The position numbers were made by a program, and so were the translations under genes. The notes below the pieces were generated by a model. That model had not been told where the DNA came from. It did no database searches and saw only the letters and a list, made by a program, of their open reading frames with translations. A DNA stretch of 64,000 nt from Diospyros lotus. Lineage: Eukaryota > Streptophyta > Magnoliopsida > Ericales > Ebenaceae. Of this stretch, positions 35,573 through 49,200 are shown one piece after another (the first letter of the stretch is position 1; each line of letters starts with the position of its first letter). The stretch lies in contig NC_068352.1 in the NCBI RefSeq assembly GCF_014633365.1, positions 372,001 to 436,000 of the forward strand, written 5' to 3'.

Positions 35573-35625
35573 AACAACAACAACAACATATCCAGTCTTT
35601 ATTAATATTAAGTGATGTTAGGTCT
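35573..35625 (-). repeat. RTE-type LINE 3' tail fragment
   Basis: 'aacaacaacaacaacatatc' followed by 'cagtctttattaatatta' is the reversed RTE end with its (TTG)n tail. The remnant is short. Confidence 0.55.
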
Positions 35626-36239
35626 ATATTGATGCGTAACATGTTAGATTTTATTAATAGAATATGACAACAAATTAAAGAAAGATTATAATTTTATACA
35701 AGTTAAAGTTGAGCGATCGTGATGCTAAATTAAAATATAATGACTAATGTGTTATATAATGTAAAATTTAAGAACTAAAACGTAATTTATCTATTATTTT
35801 TATTAAAATTTGGTTTATTAGAGTTTGATCGATGAATCATGTAAGAGTTATCTAGGATTGAAAAATAAAAATATTAGAATTTAAAGTATAAGTTGGTTTA
35901 AATATCTAGAAAAGTGAATTTCTTATTTGACGAGGGAGCATCCAAGTATAGTTTGATTTATTTTAAAATTTTTAAATTATTTATGTCATCAATAAAGAGA
36001 TCTAGCCGGTGAAATTTAATTATTAGTGTTTTTCGTTGGATTTCAATTCTATCGTAATCTATTATGATGGTTTTGAAATTTTAAAATTCACGTAATTTGT
36101 GTTGTAGAATGTAAATACACATGGGTGAAGGAAATGAAGAAGGAAAATGAGAAAAAATTGGCTAGTTTTATCAATTTTGTTTTTAATTAAATTTAACTTA
36201 ATTTAATTTTAATCAAGATAATTTAGTTTATAATATTTT

Positions 36240-36610
36240 GGGTAAATTATATGAAATCCCCTGCACTTAGAGTCATGTACAACTTACCTTCCTGTGCTTT
36301 CGATTGTATTAAAAAAATCCCTTGCACTTTCAAAATGTTGCAATCAGCCATAATTTGTTATTTTTTTACATAATTTTGTACAATAATCTATCTACAAAAT
36401 ACATAATTCTACATATATAATTTCAATATATCAAAAAAATACCAAATTTTGCATTAATCAACCAATAAATTGCATAAAATTATGTAAAAAAATAACAAAT
36501 TATGGCTGATTGCAACATTTTGAAAGTGCAGAGGGTTGTTTGATATAATCAAAAGTAGAGGGGTAAATTACACATGACCCTAAGTATAGAGGATTTTATA
36601 TAATTTACCC
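36240..36610. mobile_element. Mutator-type MITE upstream of callose synthase
   Basis: A 371-bp foldback flanked by a perfect 9-bp direct repeat, TAATATTTT (36231-36239 and 36611-36619). The ends are inverted: GGGTAAATTATATGAAATCC on the left and, reversed, GGGTAAATTATATAAAATCC on the right. The arms remain alike for about 150 bp, including 'cactttcaaaatgttgcaat' in both. The 9-bp duplication is the Mutator hallmark. There is no coding capacity. Confidence 0.88.
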
Positions 36611-36804
36611 TAATATTTTTAATTTTAAACGAGGCGAAGTCTTTATCCAAATAATTGATAAAGTAGGAGGTTTAAGTGCAATTTAATCAAAATTAGAAAG
36701 CAACACGTTCAAATCGCATGCCATCCCCGCCCCCAAGCACTGGAAGCGAAGCAAAGCAAAGCAGTGCAAAGCAAAGCGGCGGCCTTTATTTCTCTCTTTC
36801 CAAG

Positions 36805-36805
<1 letters not shown>

Positions 36806-36840
<35 letters not shown>

Positions 36841-37137
36841 TGGGCGTGTGATTGGATTGCTATGGCTGTTGAAGAGACATTAACATATATATGAGAGATG
36901 AGAAGGCGATGGATAACGACACGAGGAGGAGGGGAAGCAGCAAAAAGCAAAAGCACTTACAGAGTTGTGTTGTTTTTCTTAGCTCACTTCAACGAAGAAA
37001 AGTTCTCAAAACCCTCTCATTCTTTACTTGCCATTGGAGAAACCAAAAGCTCCTCTAATCAGTTGCCCCACCAAAGCAACAAAGAATCCCAATCTCTCTC
37101 TCTCTCTCTCTCTCTGTATATATATATATTCATAATT
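36806..37137. repeat. Microsatellites in the callose synthase leader region
   Basis: (GA)n at 36806-36834, (CT)n at about 37098-37115 followed at once by (TA)n to about 37130. Such GA/CT tracts are common in plant 5' UTRs. Short upstream ATGs, such as 36840 (ATG GGC GTG TGA), lie between them, but the transcription start is unknown. Confidence 0.7.
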
Positions 37138-37240
37138 CTCGCTTTGCCAGAATGATTGCTGTTATCTGTTTCCCAAGTATTCATTCCGCAAGGGTATTGT
37201 CCTCTGAGAGACACAGACACTGTTATTGGCAGTGGATGAG

Positions 37241-40200
37241 ATGGCAGCGCCCAGGACTACTGCTGGGAATCCGCCGGCGTCGCAGCGGTCCATGTTGAGG
37301 TCGACGACGAGGGCTTCAACGACGGACGATCCCTCCGCCGAGGAGAACGCCGCCGTGGACAGCGAGATCGTGCCTTCGTCCCTCGCTTCAATCGCTCCTA
37401 TTCTGCGTGTCGCCAATGAGGTCGAGAAGCAAAATGATAGGGTTGCTTATCTCTGTAAGTAATTCATACTAACTTTCTTTCTTTCCACTGCACTGCTATT
37501 GATCATGGAGAAAAAGATAATCCTAGGATTTTGGTTTTCCTATTTCCAATTTCCAATTAATATAATTAATAAATTAAACTTAAGCCTTATTCTCTTGGTT
37601 AAAAAGTCAAATAAGCTTGAGAACTTATGCCTCACCTCCTATGTTCGTACAAGTTACCATCTGTTCTATTGACATTTTGGGCTTAAAATTAATAATATGC
37701 CATTTCAATAGTGGTTCTACACATTTCTCTTAAGATGTTTCAATTCAAGTCTTTATGTTAAAACTATTATCTGTTAAATAGTAGGCGTCCATCAATATTT
37801 TACATTAATTAATTAAAAAAAAAAGTGATGTTAAGGTACTTATGCCCTGTACTGTTTCAATTTTTTTAGATTTTCAAAATTAATGTTCTATCGATCAATT
37901 TTATTTTATTCCAAGCATAATATTGATAACAGTATTGATTTTTTGGTTTTATGGGATAGCATAGAGAAATTGTCGTAAAATAAAAATATAATTTAATAGT
38001 TTGTGCCGCTTAATTAGCTGATGAATAGATCCCAACCAGAAACAGAAAAATCGTAGAGAAACAAGTGGAGGATAAATGGAAAATGGGAAAGGAAGGGAGA
38101 CGGTCATGCAATGGAGTCCATCAGTTGATAAAGACAAGGATTTTGAATTGGGGACAAAAGGAAAATGTCAGTTTTTCCTCTGTCAAGATACTTCATTGAG
38201 TCCCAACTTGTATCTCTTTGTTTCTCTTCTTAAGAAACTTACAATTGCACTTTGAAAAGTACCCCATTTGACAAATGTGTGACTAAGCTTTGTTTGGCAT
38301 GACTTGGCTTTCAAGTCCCAGGTGTTACATAAAAGCTGAGCTTCTCTATTCAGTAAGGATTCCTCTCCCACTAAACTCTTGCGTCAGGCTTTCTCTAAAT
38401 CTCCTGAACTCTCTCTGCTCAGGGTCCTCTGGCAATCTTGCGACTGGTTGTTACAGTTGCTTCTTGGAGGCTGGCCACATTAGCCCACAGGTTACCAGTT
38501 CTGTCACCAGTAGCATCCATTTTGTTCACTGGTTTTTGTCACCATTTTCCCTGTTTCTATTACCTCCCTGACCTATTGCCACCCAACAGTATACCATTCC
38601 GAGTCTCCACATATTAATTTTTTTTCTCTGATCTATAAAATCGCTACTGCTTTAATTAGGGGCAAACTCTTCCCCATTCAACATTCTTACTCATTTTCCT
38701 TACGGGATATATCAGCAACTTAGATGATTATTAGCTCATCACCTTTCGTTGTTCTGGTCTCTTATCATCTAATCTGCAGAAACTCCAGCTGCTACAACTG
38801 TACTGCAACTGAGGCTCTGACATCCATATCCTTCCTACCATCGCAGAAGTTTTAACCATAGCATTTTGCCTTTACGATGCATATTCATCATTACGAATAG
38901 CTAAACCCACTGTTCTATTATTCCACTAATATTACTTTCATATGTAACAAAACCATTAATTTTTTTTTTCACCCCCTCAAATGAAAAGCGGAGCCTGTTT
39001 ATCTCTGTTTTCATATAGAAGCTAAAATTACTGCAACCTGAAAATTTGTCTCATGGAACCTATTTCTATCATTGGCCCTAATGATAAGTAGTTGAAAAAT
39101 AGGAAGTGGAGCCCAATTGCATCATCATCATCATCAACTGTACTTTACTTTAACCTAACCAAGTTAGGGTCGGTGGCACGACATTTATAATGTTAGTTGA
39201 CTTCTAAAAGTCACATTGACGATACAAATCCATTCACAAGAAGAATGTGGCAAAATCTTATGCTGAGTGCCTTTTCTATTGCAACCATCTAGCGAGAGAA
39301 TGATGAGATAAAGTTCCAATTCCATCTTCACATGGAAATTTTTTATGAGATTTGCACTTAATGAATATAATTAATATGGTCATGTTCCATCACATAATTA
39401 ATATTGTGAAACTAACCTGTGCAACATGGAGACAGGACAGGAAGCGTGGCTAAGCTTATTGGAAAGATTATAGCTTCATAGTTGGTTAGAAAGATCGGAT
39501 TATAGGGATAATTCTTATCCTAGATAATATCAAAAGAATTGTCTCTAAGTTGCTAGGAAGAGAACTGATATTCCTTGACATATTATGATGGGAAGGGACT
39601 GGAACAGCACCTTGCTCAACAATCAAAGCATCACATTTGTCACTTGCTCAAAATCTTCTATATAGACGAACCAACTACATGTGGTGAATCAAAGAGAGAG
39701 TTCCATTCAGTATATCTGTGTGTGTTTTTTGTTCTCTGTGAAGAATGGAGACGCAAAATTGTAAGTCCAAGATCAATGAATGAATGTAGCCTAGAGAAAG
39801 AAAACAAGGATTTGAAGTGTCAAGTTCAGTGAATCATTAGGAAATAATTTGTTTCTTAACAGAAAAAGGAAAAAAAATCAAAGTGATCCTAGTCCCTTGT
39901 TGGTTAAACTTAAGCTTGTTGGCTTCAAGTTTCCTTCCAAATTTAGAGACAAGATATGCTGTCAATAGTTTTTCTAGCTTTTATTTTCAAGAACGCCAGA
40001 TATTTTCTCTTTCTTACATAACTGGCATTCTGTTTATATTTTGTTAAGTTGAACTTAGATACTTTGCATGAATAATTGTCAGAATAAGATGTTTTTATGA
40101 GTCTAAGACCAATATTTTCATTTTTGTGCTAAGGAATTTGTTGAACTGTTAAGAATGAACTCATCTAAAAACTTAGACTATTACAAAGCGTGATAACTCA

Positions 40201-43200
40201 TCTAAACAGTTTTCTCACTTCTTGTCAGACTTGTTTCTTTTACATATATAATTGTGCCAGACCAAGAAAAACTTGGTGGGAAACTCTTTGGTATGGTATT
40301 AATTATAATGGTTTTATAGAAGGTATGACCATACATAGAGATGATTGGTGAGGTATAATTCATGTAGTCGACCCTACCTTGTGCAATTAAAGCTTGATGT
40401 GGTGTTATATATAACTGTCCCAAAGGCATGCCATTATTTAAATAGTGGGTTAATGGTAAGGTTTAAACATAGAACTTTTGCTTGCTCCAATAATGTGTTG
40501 AATTGTTGACAACTAACTCATTTTAAAGTTTTAGCTATTGTGGAGAGGGAAAACTTAATCTTCTATGTCATTATATATACTCTAAACATTATTTCACTGT
40601 TTCTTTACTTTCTTGATTAGGTCGCTTCCATGCATTTGAGATAGTTCATCGACTGGATCCACATTCAAATGGACGTGGTGTTCGCCAATTTAAGACCTAC
40701 TTGTTACATAGACTTCAAAAGGTAGTCTTCATAAGCATAAAAATTTGTGTTCTCTTGCCTTTTCCTTTTTGGTTTCCTTTCTATTTCTTTTTACATTCTT
40801 TATTTTCTTGGTCTGGACTCTGGCGTGCTTGGCCTTACATTTTATTTTTTTCATATGTTTTGACTTTCATATATTTTTGGTATTTATAATCATAATGTAG
40901 TTGGCCAACATAGGGATTGTTCAATGTTAATTTTGTTGACAATAATTCTCATCAGTTCTAATTGTCTCAATATCATCCCATTCTCAGGTTTGCTTGTCTA
41001 GGTTATATAGGTCCTAGGATGTTGGTGGGGATACACTGGTAATTAATACCCCCAAAAAACCTTCCCCTTCCTTAAAAGGAAAAAAAGAGAGGAAAGCTTT
41101 TCAAGTTACTATAGCAGAGTCTGTGTATTGCACGTAAAATTGATGTGATTTGGCATTTGCTATATCATCTTTATCTATCATCAATTTGAAATTAACCATG
41201 CTAAAGTCATTGGAATACATCGAGTTTAAGTATTTGCATGGCATCAAAGTTATGGTTGAGGCATTCATCTTAGCATTTGCCCATAAAAAAGTTGAAAAAA
41301 TAATGAAATAACACATGGATTTTATTCTTCATGCTTCATCTTGTTCTATTTTGTTGGAATGAACAAAATAGATCTAAACTTGTTTGCTTCTTACATCGCC
41401 AAGAGGCAAGGTTTCCACCTAGAAATACACAATACTCGGTGGTAGACCTTCTATCAACTAAGGATTCAACATAATTTGCATTTGTGTAGCCTTGAATGTC
41501 CAAATTATTATCTGACCTAAACAAACTCCCCTGGCCTAGTGTTGTTTCAGATAGCACAATGTCACATTCCTAGGGGTAGATTGGTCCATACCCATAATTT
41601 TGTTATGCTAAATCGGGAAGCTGTTATAGGCTGTGCTACTGTAGGAGTACCTTCTAGAAGGGCCCCTTAACCGCCTATAAATATGTAAAGGAGCTACACT
41701 CTAGAGCAATCAATGAGAAGATTCTGATTATCTTTCTCTCTCCTTTCTGTTATTCTCTCTCTTTATTCTCTCTCTTATATCTCCCTCTCTCTCTCTCTCT
41801 TTGGTAATCATAGAATTCCTTCCCAAAATCTTGTTACTACCCTTGTCAGTTCCTTTGGCATTGACAATTGGTATCAGAGTCAGCGACCACTAGCCAAAAA
41901 AACATGGCAGAAGGCACCCGTATGAAGTATAATCCAACCTAGCCAACACAAAACCCATTAACGTCCACTCTTACCGATACTCTCCTTTTCAAAAGGCATA
42001 AATTGAATGCCTAGTCAAGGACATGCTCTCCAAAAATATAATCCAACCTAGCCAAAGCCCCTTTGCATCCCCTGTTCTTCTTGTTAAGAAGAAGGATGGA
42101 ACCTGGAGATTTTATGTTGATTATAAACAACTCAATTCTCACACCGTTAAAAATAAATTCCCTATACCAATTATAGAGGACCTACTAGATGAATTAGTAT
42201 GAGCTACTATATGAGCACAAGGGGTATACCTTGAAGGTAGGGTTACTAAGATACAAGGGAAAGCTTGTAATAAGGGATGGCAATCAACTCCAGAAGAGGA
42301 TACTACAAGCCTTGCGCGCCTGACCCATTGGGGGACACTTTGGTTTGAATATCACTTACAATAAGGTGAGGCAGCTATTTTATTGGCCGTTTGTGTTAGG
42401 GTGCTCTATTTGCCAAAAAATGCAAGCATGATCAGGTCCCATATCCTGGTTTGCTTTGGCCCTTAGAGATACCAGAACAACTATGGCAACAAATCTCCAT
42501 GCACTTTGTAGAAGAGCTCCCTAGGTCTAAAGGGAAGAACACTATCATGGTTGTAGTGGATAGGTTGACTAAATTCAGTTATTTCCTAAGTTGTTGGAAT
42601 ACTTTCGTTCTTACTTCACATAATGATACAACCCTAGTTATAGGTTTGAGAATTTATAACATAGGAAAGATTACAACAAAACAACTTAGGAAAGATTACC
42701 TATACAACAATAATTCTAAACTAAAATTAAGAAAGTATCCTAAACTGAATTTAGAGATTTCTAAAAAACAAAAGGTTTAGATTAACTTCCAATTCTTCTC
42801 ACAACCTTCCTTTTTCCTTTCTCTTGAGTTTCTTACGGGTATCAACATTATCCAATCTGCATAAGTAGATGCTAATATTCAGAATTAAATTATCTATTAT
42901 CAACTGGAATTATCCAATTCGTAAAGTAAATGCTTCCAAGCTTGCATGCGCATGATTGCTAAAAAGATCTTATATCAAAAGGAAACGTTGAATAATTTGT
43001 GGTCTCTAAGAAGAATAAGCAGTCCATAACTCAAATAGAACTGTTGAATTGTTAATCATTATCTGATCTAGAAGCTTAAACTGGTAGGTCGAGGGTAAAC
43101 TTTATCTGTAATATCATAATTTTTACTCTCAGCAGTCAACACACCCTCTCGTATGGGTTATATATTTATAAGAAAGCTGTGTATTCTACTTTCTAAAGGC

Positions 43201-46200
43201 TTGGTATGTTGTTCTATCTGCACCTGTTCTGTCCATTTGTTTTACTTTTAGATTCATTTTTTCTTATTAATGAAATTATTATTAACACCCAACATGAATT
43301 TTATGGCATACATTCTTACTTGATATAAAAAATAGAGGAACTGGCATTTGAAATATGGTGTATGTTGACAACTACTATCAGGTAGCTTGACTGCTACCTG
43401 CTTGTGTATTACTCAATCTGAAAGGTTGTCAGTAATTATCATAATCTCAGAGTTGAACATGGCATCTATTAAGACATCTGAATCTGTGTTGGTTGCAGGA
43501 AGAAGTGGAGACACAACGTAAGCTCGCAAGAAGTGACCCAAGAGAAATCCAGAAATTTTTTCAGCATTTTTATCAAACAGAGATCAGAGATGGCCAAAAT
43601 ACAAAACCCCCGTAAGACTAGAACCCCAATAATTAAAATTTCCAAATTCTGTATGTGAGATTATCTAGTGATATTATTTTTTACTCATTGCCTTTCCTTC
43701 CATGTATGTTGAAGGGAGGAGATGGCTAAGGTTTATCAAATTGCAACGGTATTGTATGATGTGCTGAAGACAGTGGTACCCATTGATGGTATTGATGAAG
43801 AGGTTTGATTTGTATTATTTATCAACCTTGTACATACTTTTCGAGAGTAGATGATCAGCAATTTTTTACTTCAAATTTTGAAGCTCAATTGATATTGTGA
43901 TTGCAGACAGAAGAATATGCCAAAGAAGTTGAGAAGAAAAGACAACATTATGAACCCTACAATATTCTTCCCTTAAAAGCTGTTGGGGTTAAACCAGTAA
44001 TTATGGAACTTCCTGAGGTCATAAATGAGCTATTCTGTAGTCTTAATTTGGTGGCTTCTAATTGTTAATTGACTGTTTTCTAATAATGATTTCACTGTTC
44101 CATGTTCATTTTGTTGAAAAAATTAGATCAAAGCAGCTATTCGAGCTCTGCAAATGGGTAATCCTCATGAGCGAGGAATGCCTCAAGACAAGGATAAATC
44201 TTTTGATGTTCTTGATTGGCTTTCTTCTGTTTTTGGGTTTCAGGTAATTTTGTGTCCTAAATGCCATTTGTTTCATATTTTAAATTTATTTCTGCTTCAA
44301 AATATTTGTTTTTGTTTTCCTTTCTTCCTTGCTTGCTTATGCCCTTCTTTAGCAAACCCCATAGCTTTATAAGGATGCTATTGACTTCATTAAGTAGATG
44401 TTGTTCATTAGTATTTATTGTTGAATAAAGTACCGTGCATTACATTTTTGGCATTTGTTAGCTCTACAGAATTCCCGACGTTGGAAAATAGCCCTGGTAC
44501 GAGTCTGTTGAATGTGAAGATTGAATGATCCTCCTGTGAAAGTTGTCTTCGTGCCATTATCTAATATAGGACAATGTAAGACATGTTGACTCGGGGCAAC
44601 TTCGGAAACCTCGGAGGACTGCCCATGATTGCAATTCTGGTTTTTTTTTGGCTAGGTAAAGTTATTTTATTGAAAGGGAACAATCAAACAGGAAAACAGG
44701 AAAGGGAATGGTCCATATTGGAGCCATCAACCACAGAAGGGTTCTGGAAAACTACATCAGAACTAGATGCTGGAACGCCTATGGTGCTACTATCGTTCTT
44801 GCCTTTGTTGCTATCACATTTAGTGAGAATTCTAGGTGGGATATTGCATTGTTGCTATAATCTTTGTATCTCTTGCCCAAGCAGCCAAGCTATGAGCTGA
44901 TCATTGGCTCTCCTGCCCACATAAATAAACTGTCAGTCCTTGTGCCTCTAGATTGCAACTCTGATGTCCTGAACAAAACCACGAATGGACCAATTAAGCT
45001 CTTGCTTCCCATCCGTGATCACCTTCACTAACCCCAAAGAATTTGTTTCCTGCACAAGCTTCTGGTTTCCAAAATCCACTGCTAACCTTATAGCCTTTCT
45101 TGCTAACATTTTGCTTCAGCTGCCAATGCACTTGATGAATGACTGCTACATGTTATCACCAAAACAGGAAGGCCTTTATAGTTTCTAACTACAATTTCTC
45201 TATTTGCTTGTCCTCTTGATAATATCACATCCATGTTAACTTTCAGGAACCCTTCATTTGGGGGAATCTGACTGCAATGGCCAATAGATTGTTGGCACTC
45301 CCTGTTAGTTCATCATCAATATCTTTTTTTTTTTTTCTATAAATAAGAATTATATAGAACAAACAACAAGTGCAAGAGCGACTGCAAACACAATTGGGGC
45401 ATGCCTTGAGCAGAGAATAGAGCTACATCGCAAGCCAACGCAAGGCAAAAATAAGGACGGAAAACACCACCTCAAACACATGAGGCAGGAAAGAGTCACA
45501 TAAGACAAAACACATGAAAACAACAGAACCATGGAAAGCTGCACCATCGAAGCTACAAAGAAAAAACGAGACCTCCCAAGCACGACACTCCATGGGCATA
45601 AAGATGGGAGAAAAGATCAAGCACCCGAACACGAGCGGAAGCAGGAATGAGGAAGCCGCCATAAATGAACCAAGGCAATGCTCTGAAGGGATTGAGAAAA
45701 CTACATGGAGGCCAGCTTCACCCAAACCACCTGCTGGATCTGGTACGCAAGCTGGCCCGGAGGCTACTCACTATCTCGAAAGCAACGGTTGTTATGCTCG
45801 CACCATGTAAAGTAAATCGCTGCCTGAAGAGTAAGCCGGTGTGCCACCATCCATGGGGATCTACCGTGCAACCGATGAGCTGCCCAGGAAACACTTCGCT
45901 CCTAACTCATCCAGGGCCAAGCAAACTTCATATGGCATTTAAGCTGCTGCAAAACCTGTCTAGAATAAACACAACTAAAAAATAAGTGGCTATGGCGCTC
46001 CATCGCGCACCTGCACAAGAAACACCTGTTAGGAAATGCCAGATATAAGTTTAACCGATCTAGAGTAGAAAGACACTCCTTATTGGCAAGCCAAAGGATA
46101 AAAGCATAGGATGGGACTCTGGAGGAGTGCCAGACTAACTGAAACCAGGGGACCCAAGCTCTCTTGCCTCTTAAAACACTCATAGCAGATCGAGTCGAGA

Positions 46201-49200
46201 AACAGCCATCAGGAGCAGGGACCCACCAAGGGAGGTCAGGGGAAAAGGACCGAAGGGGACTCGACAAATTTTTCAAAATCAGCTAGGCTTCCCTTGAAAA
46301 AACTACATAGGGCCACGACCAGTCACCCTGAGAGATAATGGAGGAAACCCTAGCTGTAGAGAGGAGACTTGTCCTCTTAGGTAGACCACGAGAGAAGTAA
46401 TCCACCAGCCCACCGAAGGGGTGCCATTGGTCATGCTAGAGAAAAACACAATGCCCATTACCAATTTTCCACCTGAGAAGCGGATGAACAATGCTTGGTT
46501 AAGGATCCTACGCCAATACCACGGACAAGAGTAAGGAGGCGTAAGAAGTCAGAAGCAAGAATCCCTAATATGGTACGAGTGAATCCATCAAATCCAAAGG
46601 GATTTGGAAGAAGCCTGCATGAGGCGCCAGATCAATTTGGCGGCAAGAGCTGGATTCCAGATATAGAGGGGACACAAACCAAGGTCTCCCTGGTCTTTTG
46701 GGAAGCAAATATCAGACCAGGTAACCTTAGCTTTATGGGGAGACAGATCCGGACCATCCCACAAGAAAACATGTATGACTTTCTCAACTTCCTTATGAAC
46801 TTTCTCAAGGAGCACGAAAATCGACACCCAATAAACATGAATGGTAGATAAGACCGATTGGACAAACTGGAGGCGCCCCGCAAAAGAAAGGAGGTGACCC
46901 GTCCAAGAAGTAACTTTAGAGCAAACACGATCCAAGATAGGACGACAGTCAACATAGGTGAACTGCTTCGAGATAAGGGGAATCCCAAGATAACAAATAG
47001 GAAGAGAGCCCTCCTTACAGCCCGATTCCTGCACTAGAGAAGCACAAAGATCGGGGTCGGCACAATAGACAAAGCAATCACTTTTTGTTGGATTCGCCTC
47101 TAACCCAGACATCTCAACAAAGCGATTAAGGCATTGCTTTAGGATGCAGATAGAGGCCAGATCACCATTGGAAAAAAGCATGAGAGGTTATCAGCAAACA
47201 TGAGCATGGCAATGTCTAAACTGTCATGTTTCCAATGGAAACAGAAATCATCCGCATGCGAATGATAGGCGACAATACCATGGAGAACTTGCATGACAAG
47301 GACAAAGAGATAGGGGGACAGAGGATCCTCTTGCCTGAGGCCCTGACCACCACGGAAAAAACCATGGAGCATCCCATTAACCTTAATTGAAAAACGGGTC
47401 GTAGTCACACAGGCCTTAAACAACTCACACCTTGAAAACCATTGGTCCTTCCATGCATTGATCGACTCTCCATCCCCAAAAAGCTTGTATTTCCCTTTAG
47501 CCAATTCCTGCTTAGCCTTTTAGTCATCCAAATTGGTGAGATGAGGGAGTTGGTTTTGCTTCTTGTAGGAATTCAGAATTATGCTTTCATAATAATAATC
47601 TGATGGATATAGCAGTCCTCTTATAGAGGGAGAGATTACATCAAAAAAGGAAACTATCAAAAAGGAAACTATCTCTAAGGAAACAAATTAAAACACAAAG
47701 AAGGAAATATACACTAAGATACATATGGACATAATCAATAAAGATTCCTAAGTGATAATTAGGAAAGATTCCTAAATGATAATTAGAAATCTTTCCTAAT
47801 CTAAGCAGATCTCTTAACATTCTAATAAGTCAACACTCCCCCTTAAGCTGGAGAGTGGATATCAACTATTCCCAGCTTGCTTACCAAAACATCGAACCTT
47901 CTTCTAGGTAGCCCTTTAGTCAACACATCTGCCACTTGATCTTTAGATGGCACATATGGGATTCGAATTAACCCAGCGTCCAATTTTTCCTTGATAAAGT
48001 GCCGATCAATCTCTATATGTTTAGTTCTGTCATGTTGTACTGGATTATGGGAAATATTAATAGCTAATTGATTATCACAAAGTAGGTCAATAGTATCTTG
48101 AATCTTGATTTTTAAGTCTTCTAAGATAATCCAAAGCCACAGAAGTTCACACAATCCAAGGGTCATTGCCTAAAACTCTGCCTCTGCATTGGATCTTGCT
48201 AGAATACTTTGCTTTTTACACCTCCAAGACACTAGGTTTCCCCCCAAAAACACACAATAGCTTGTAGTGGATCTCCTATCAACCAAGGATCCACCATAAT
48301 CTGCATCAGTGAATCCTTGTACATTCAATTCAGTTCCTACTTTAAACAAAATGCCTTGACCTGGTGTTATCTTTAGATAGTTTAGGATTTTCCGTACAGC
48401 TTGCATGTGCTCCTCGGTTGGACGATGCATGAACCGACTTACTAGACTAACAATGAAGGCAATATCAGGCCTAGTATGTGAGAGATATATCAACCTGCCC
48501 ACAAGTCTCTGGAACCTCCCTTTATCAACTATTTGTCCCTCTGAGTTCTCGTGCAATCTGAGATTAGGATCCACAGGTATACTAGACTCTTTTCCTCCTG
48601 TCATTCCAGTTTTAGCTAGAAGATCAAGAATGTACTTGCGCTGTGATAGAAAGATTTCAGTATTTGAGTAGGCTACCTCAATTCCTAGGAAATATTTAAG
48701 TACCCCAAGGTCTTTGATCTCGAATTCTTCAACTAATTTTCTTTTTAGACTCTGTTGTTCTTCCATATCACTTCCAGTCACAACTATATCATCAACATAC
48801 ACTGAGAGTGCTGTAACTTTTCCACCTGAATGTTTGAAAAAAAGAGTGCGATCACCTCTGCTCTGAGCATATCCCATAGACTTCATTGCCTTAGAAAATC
48901 TGCCAAACCATGCCCGGGGAGACTGTTTAAGTCCATATAGGGGCCTTTTTAATTTTACATATTGTACTTGGATCCCTTTCCTGAAAACCAGGAGGCACTT
49001 CCATGTATACCTCATCTTTTAAATCCCCATGTAAGAAAGCATTCTTCACGTCTAACTGCTGCATTTTCCACCCAAAATGAGTTGCCAGGGATATAAGAAT
49101 TCTTCTCGTTGTCATTTTTGCCACTGGTGCAAAAGTCTCAAGGTAATCTATGCCATAAGACTGAGTATAGCCTTTGGCCACTAGTCTAGCTTTATACCTT

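Larger units (their letters stand above)
31056..36230. other. Intergenic stretch between the 164-aa gene and callose synthase
   Basis: The first part should include the 3' UTR. From 31780 to 32480 it is AT-rich without motifs, and 32519-33115 is a GC-rich island (own entry). The segment 34590-34760 contains 'ttttacgtggttcggccaga', a sequence often found in plant LTR-type repeats, with no partner LTR seen. An RTE tail lies at 35573-35625. I see no convincing gene. Confidence 0.5.

Noticed and set aside
36898..37155. 85-codon frame upstream of callose synthase
   Set aside because: Ends in a CT/TA microsatellite translated as Leu-Ser repeats. It may be leader sequence but shows no protein features.
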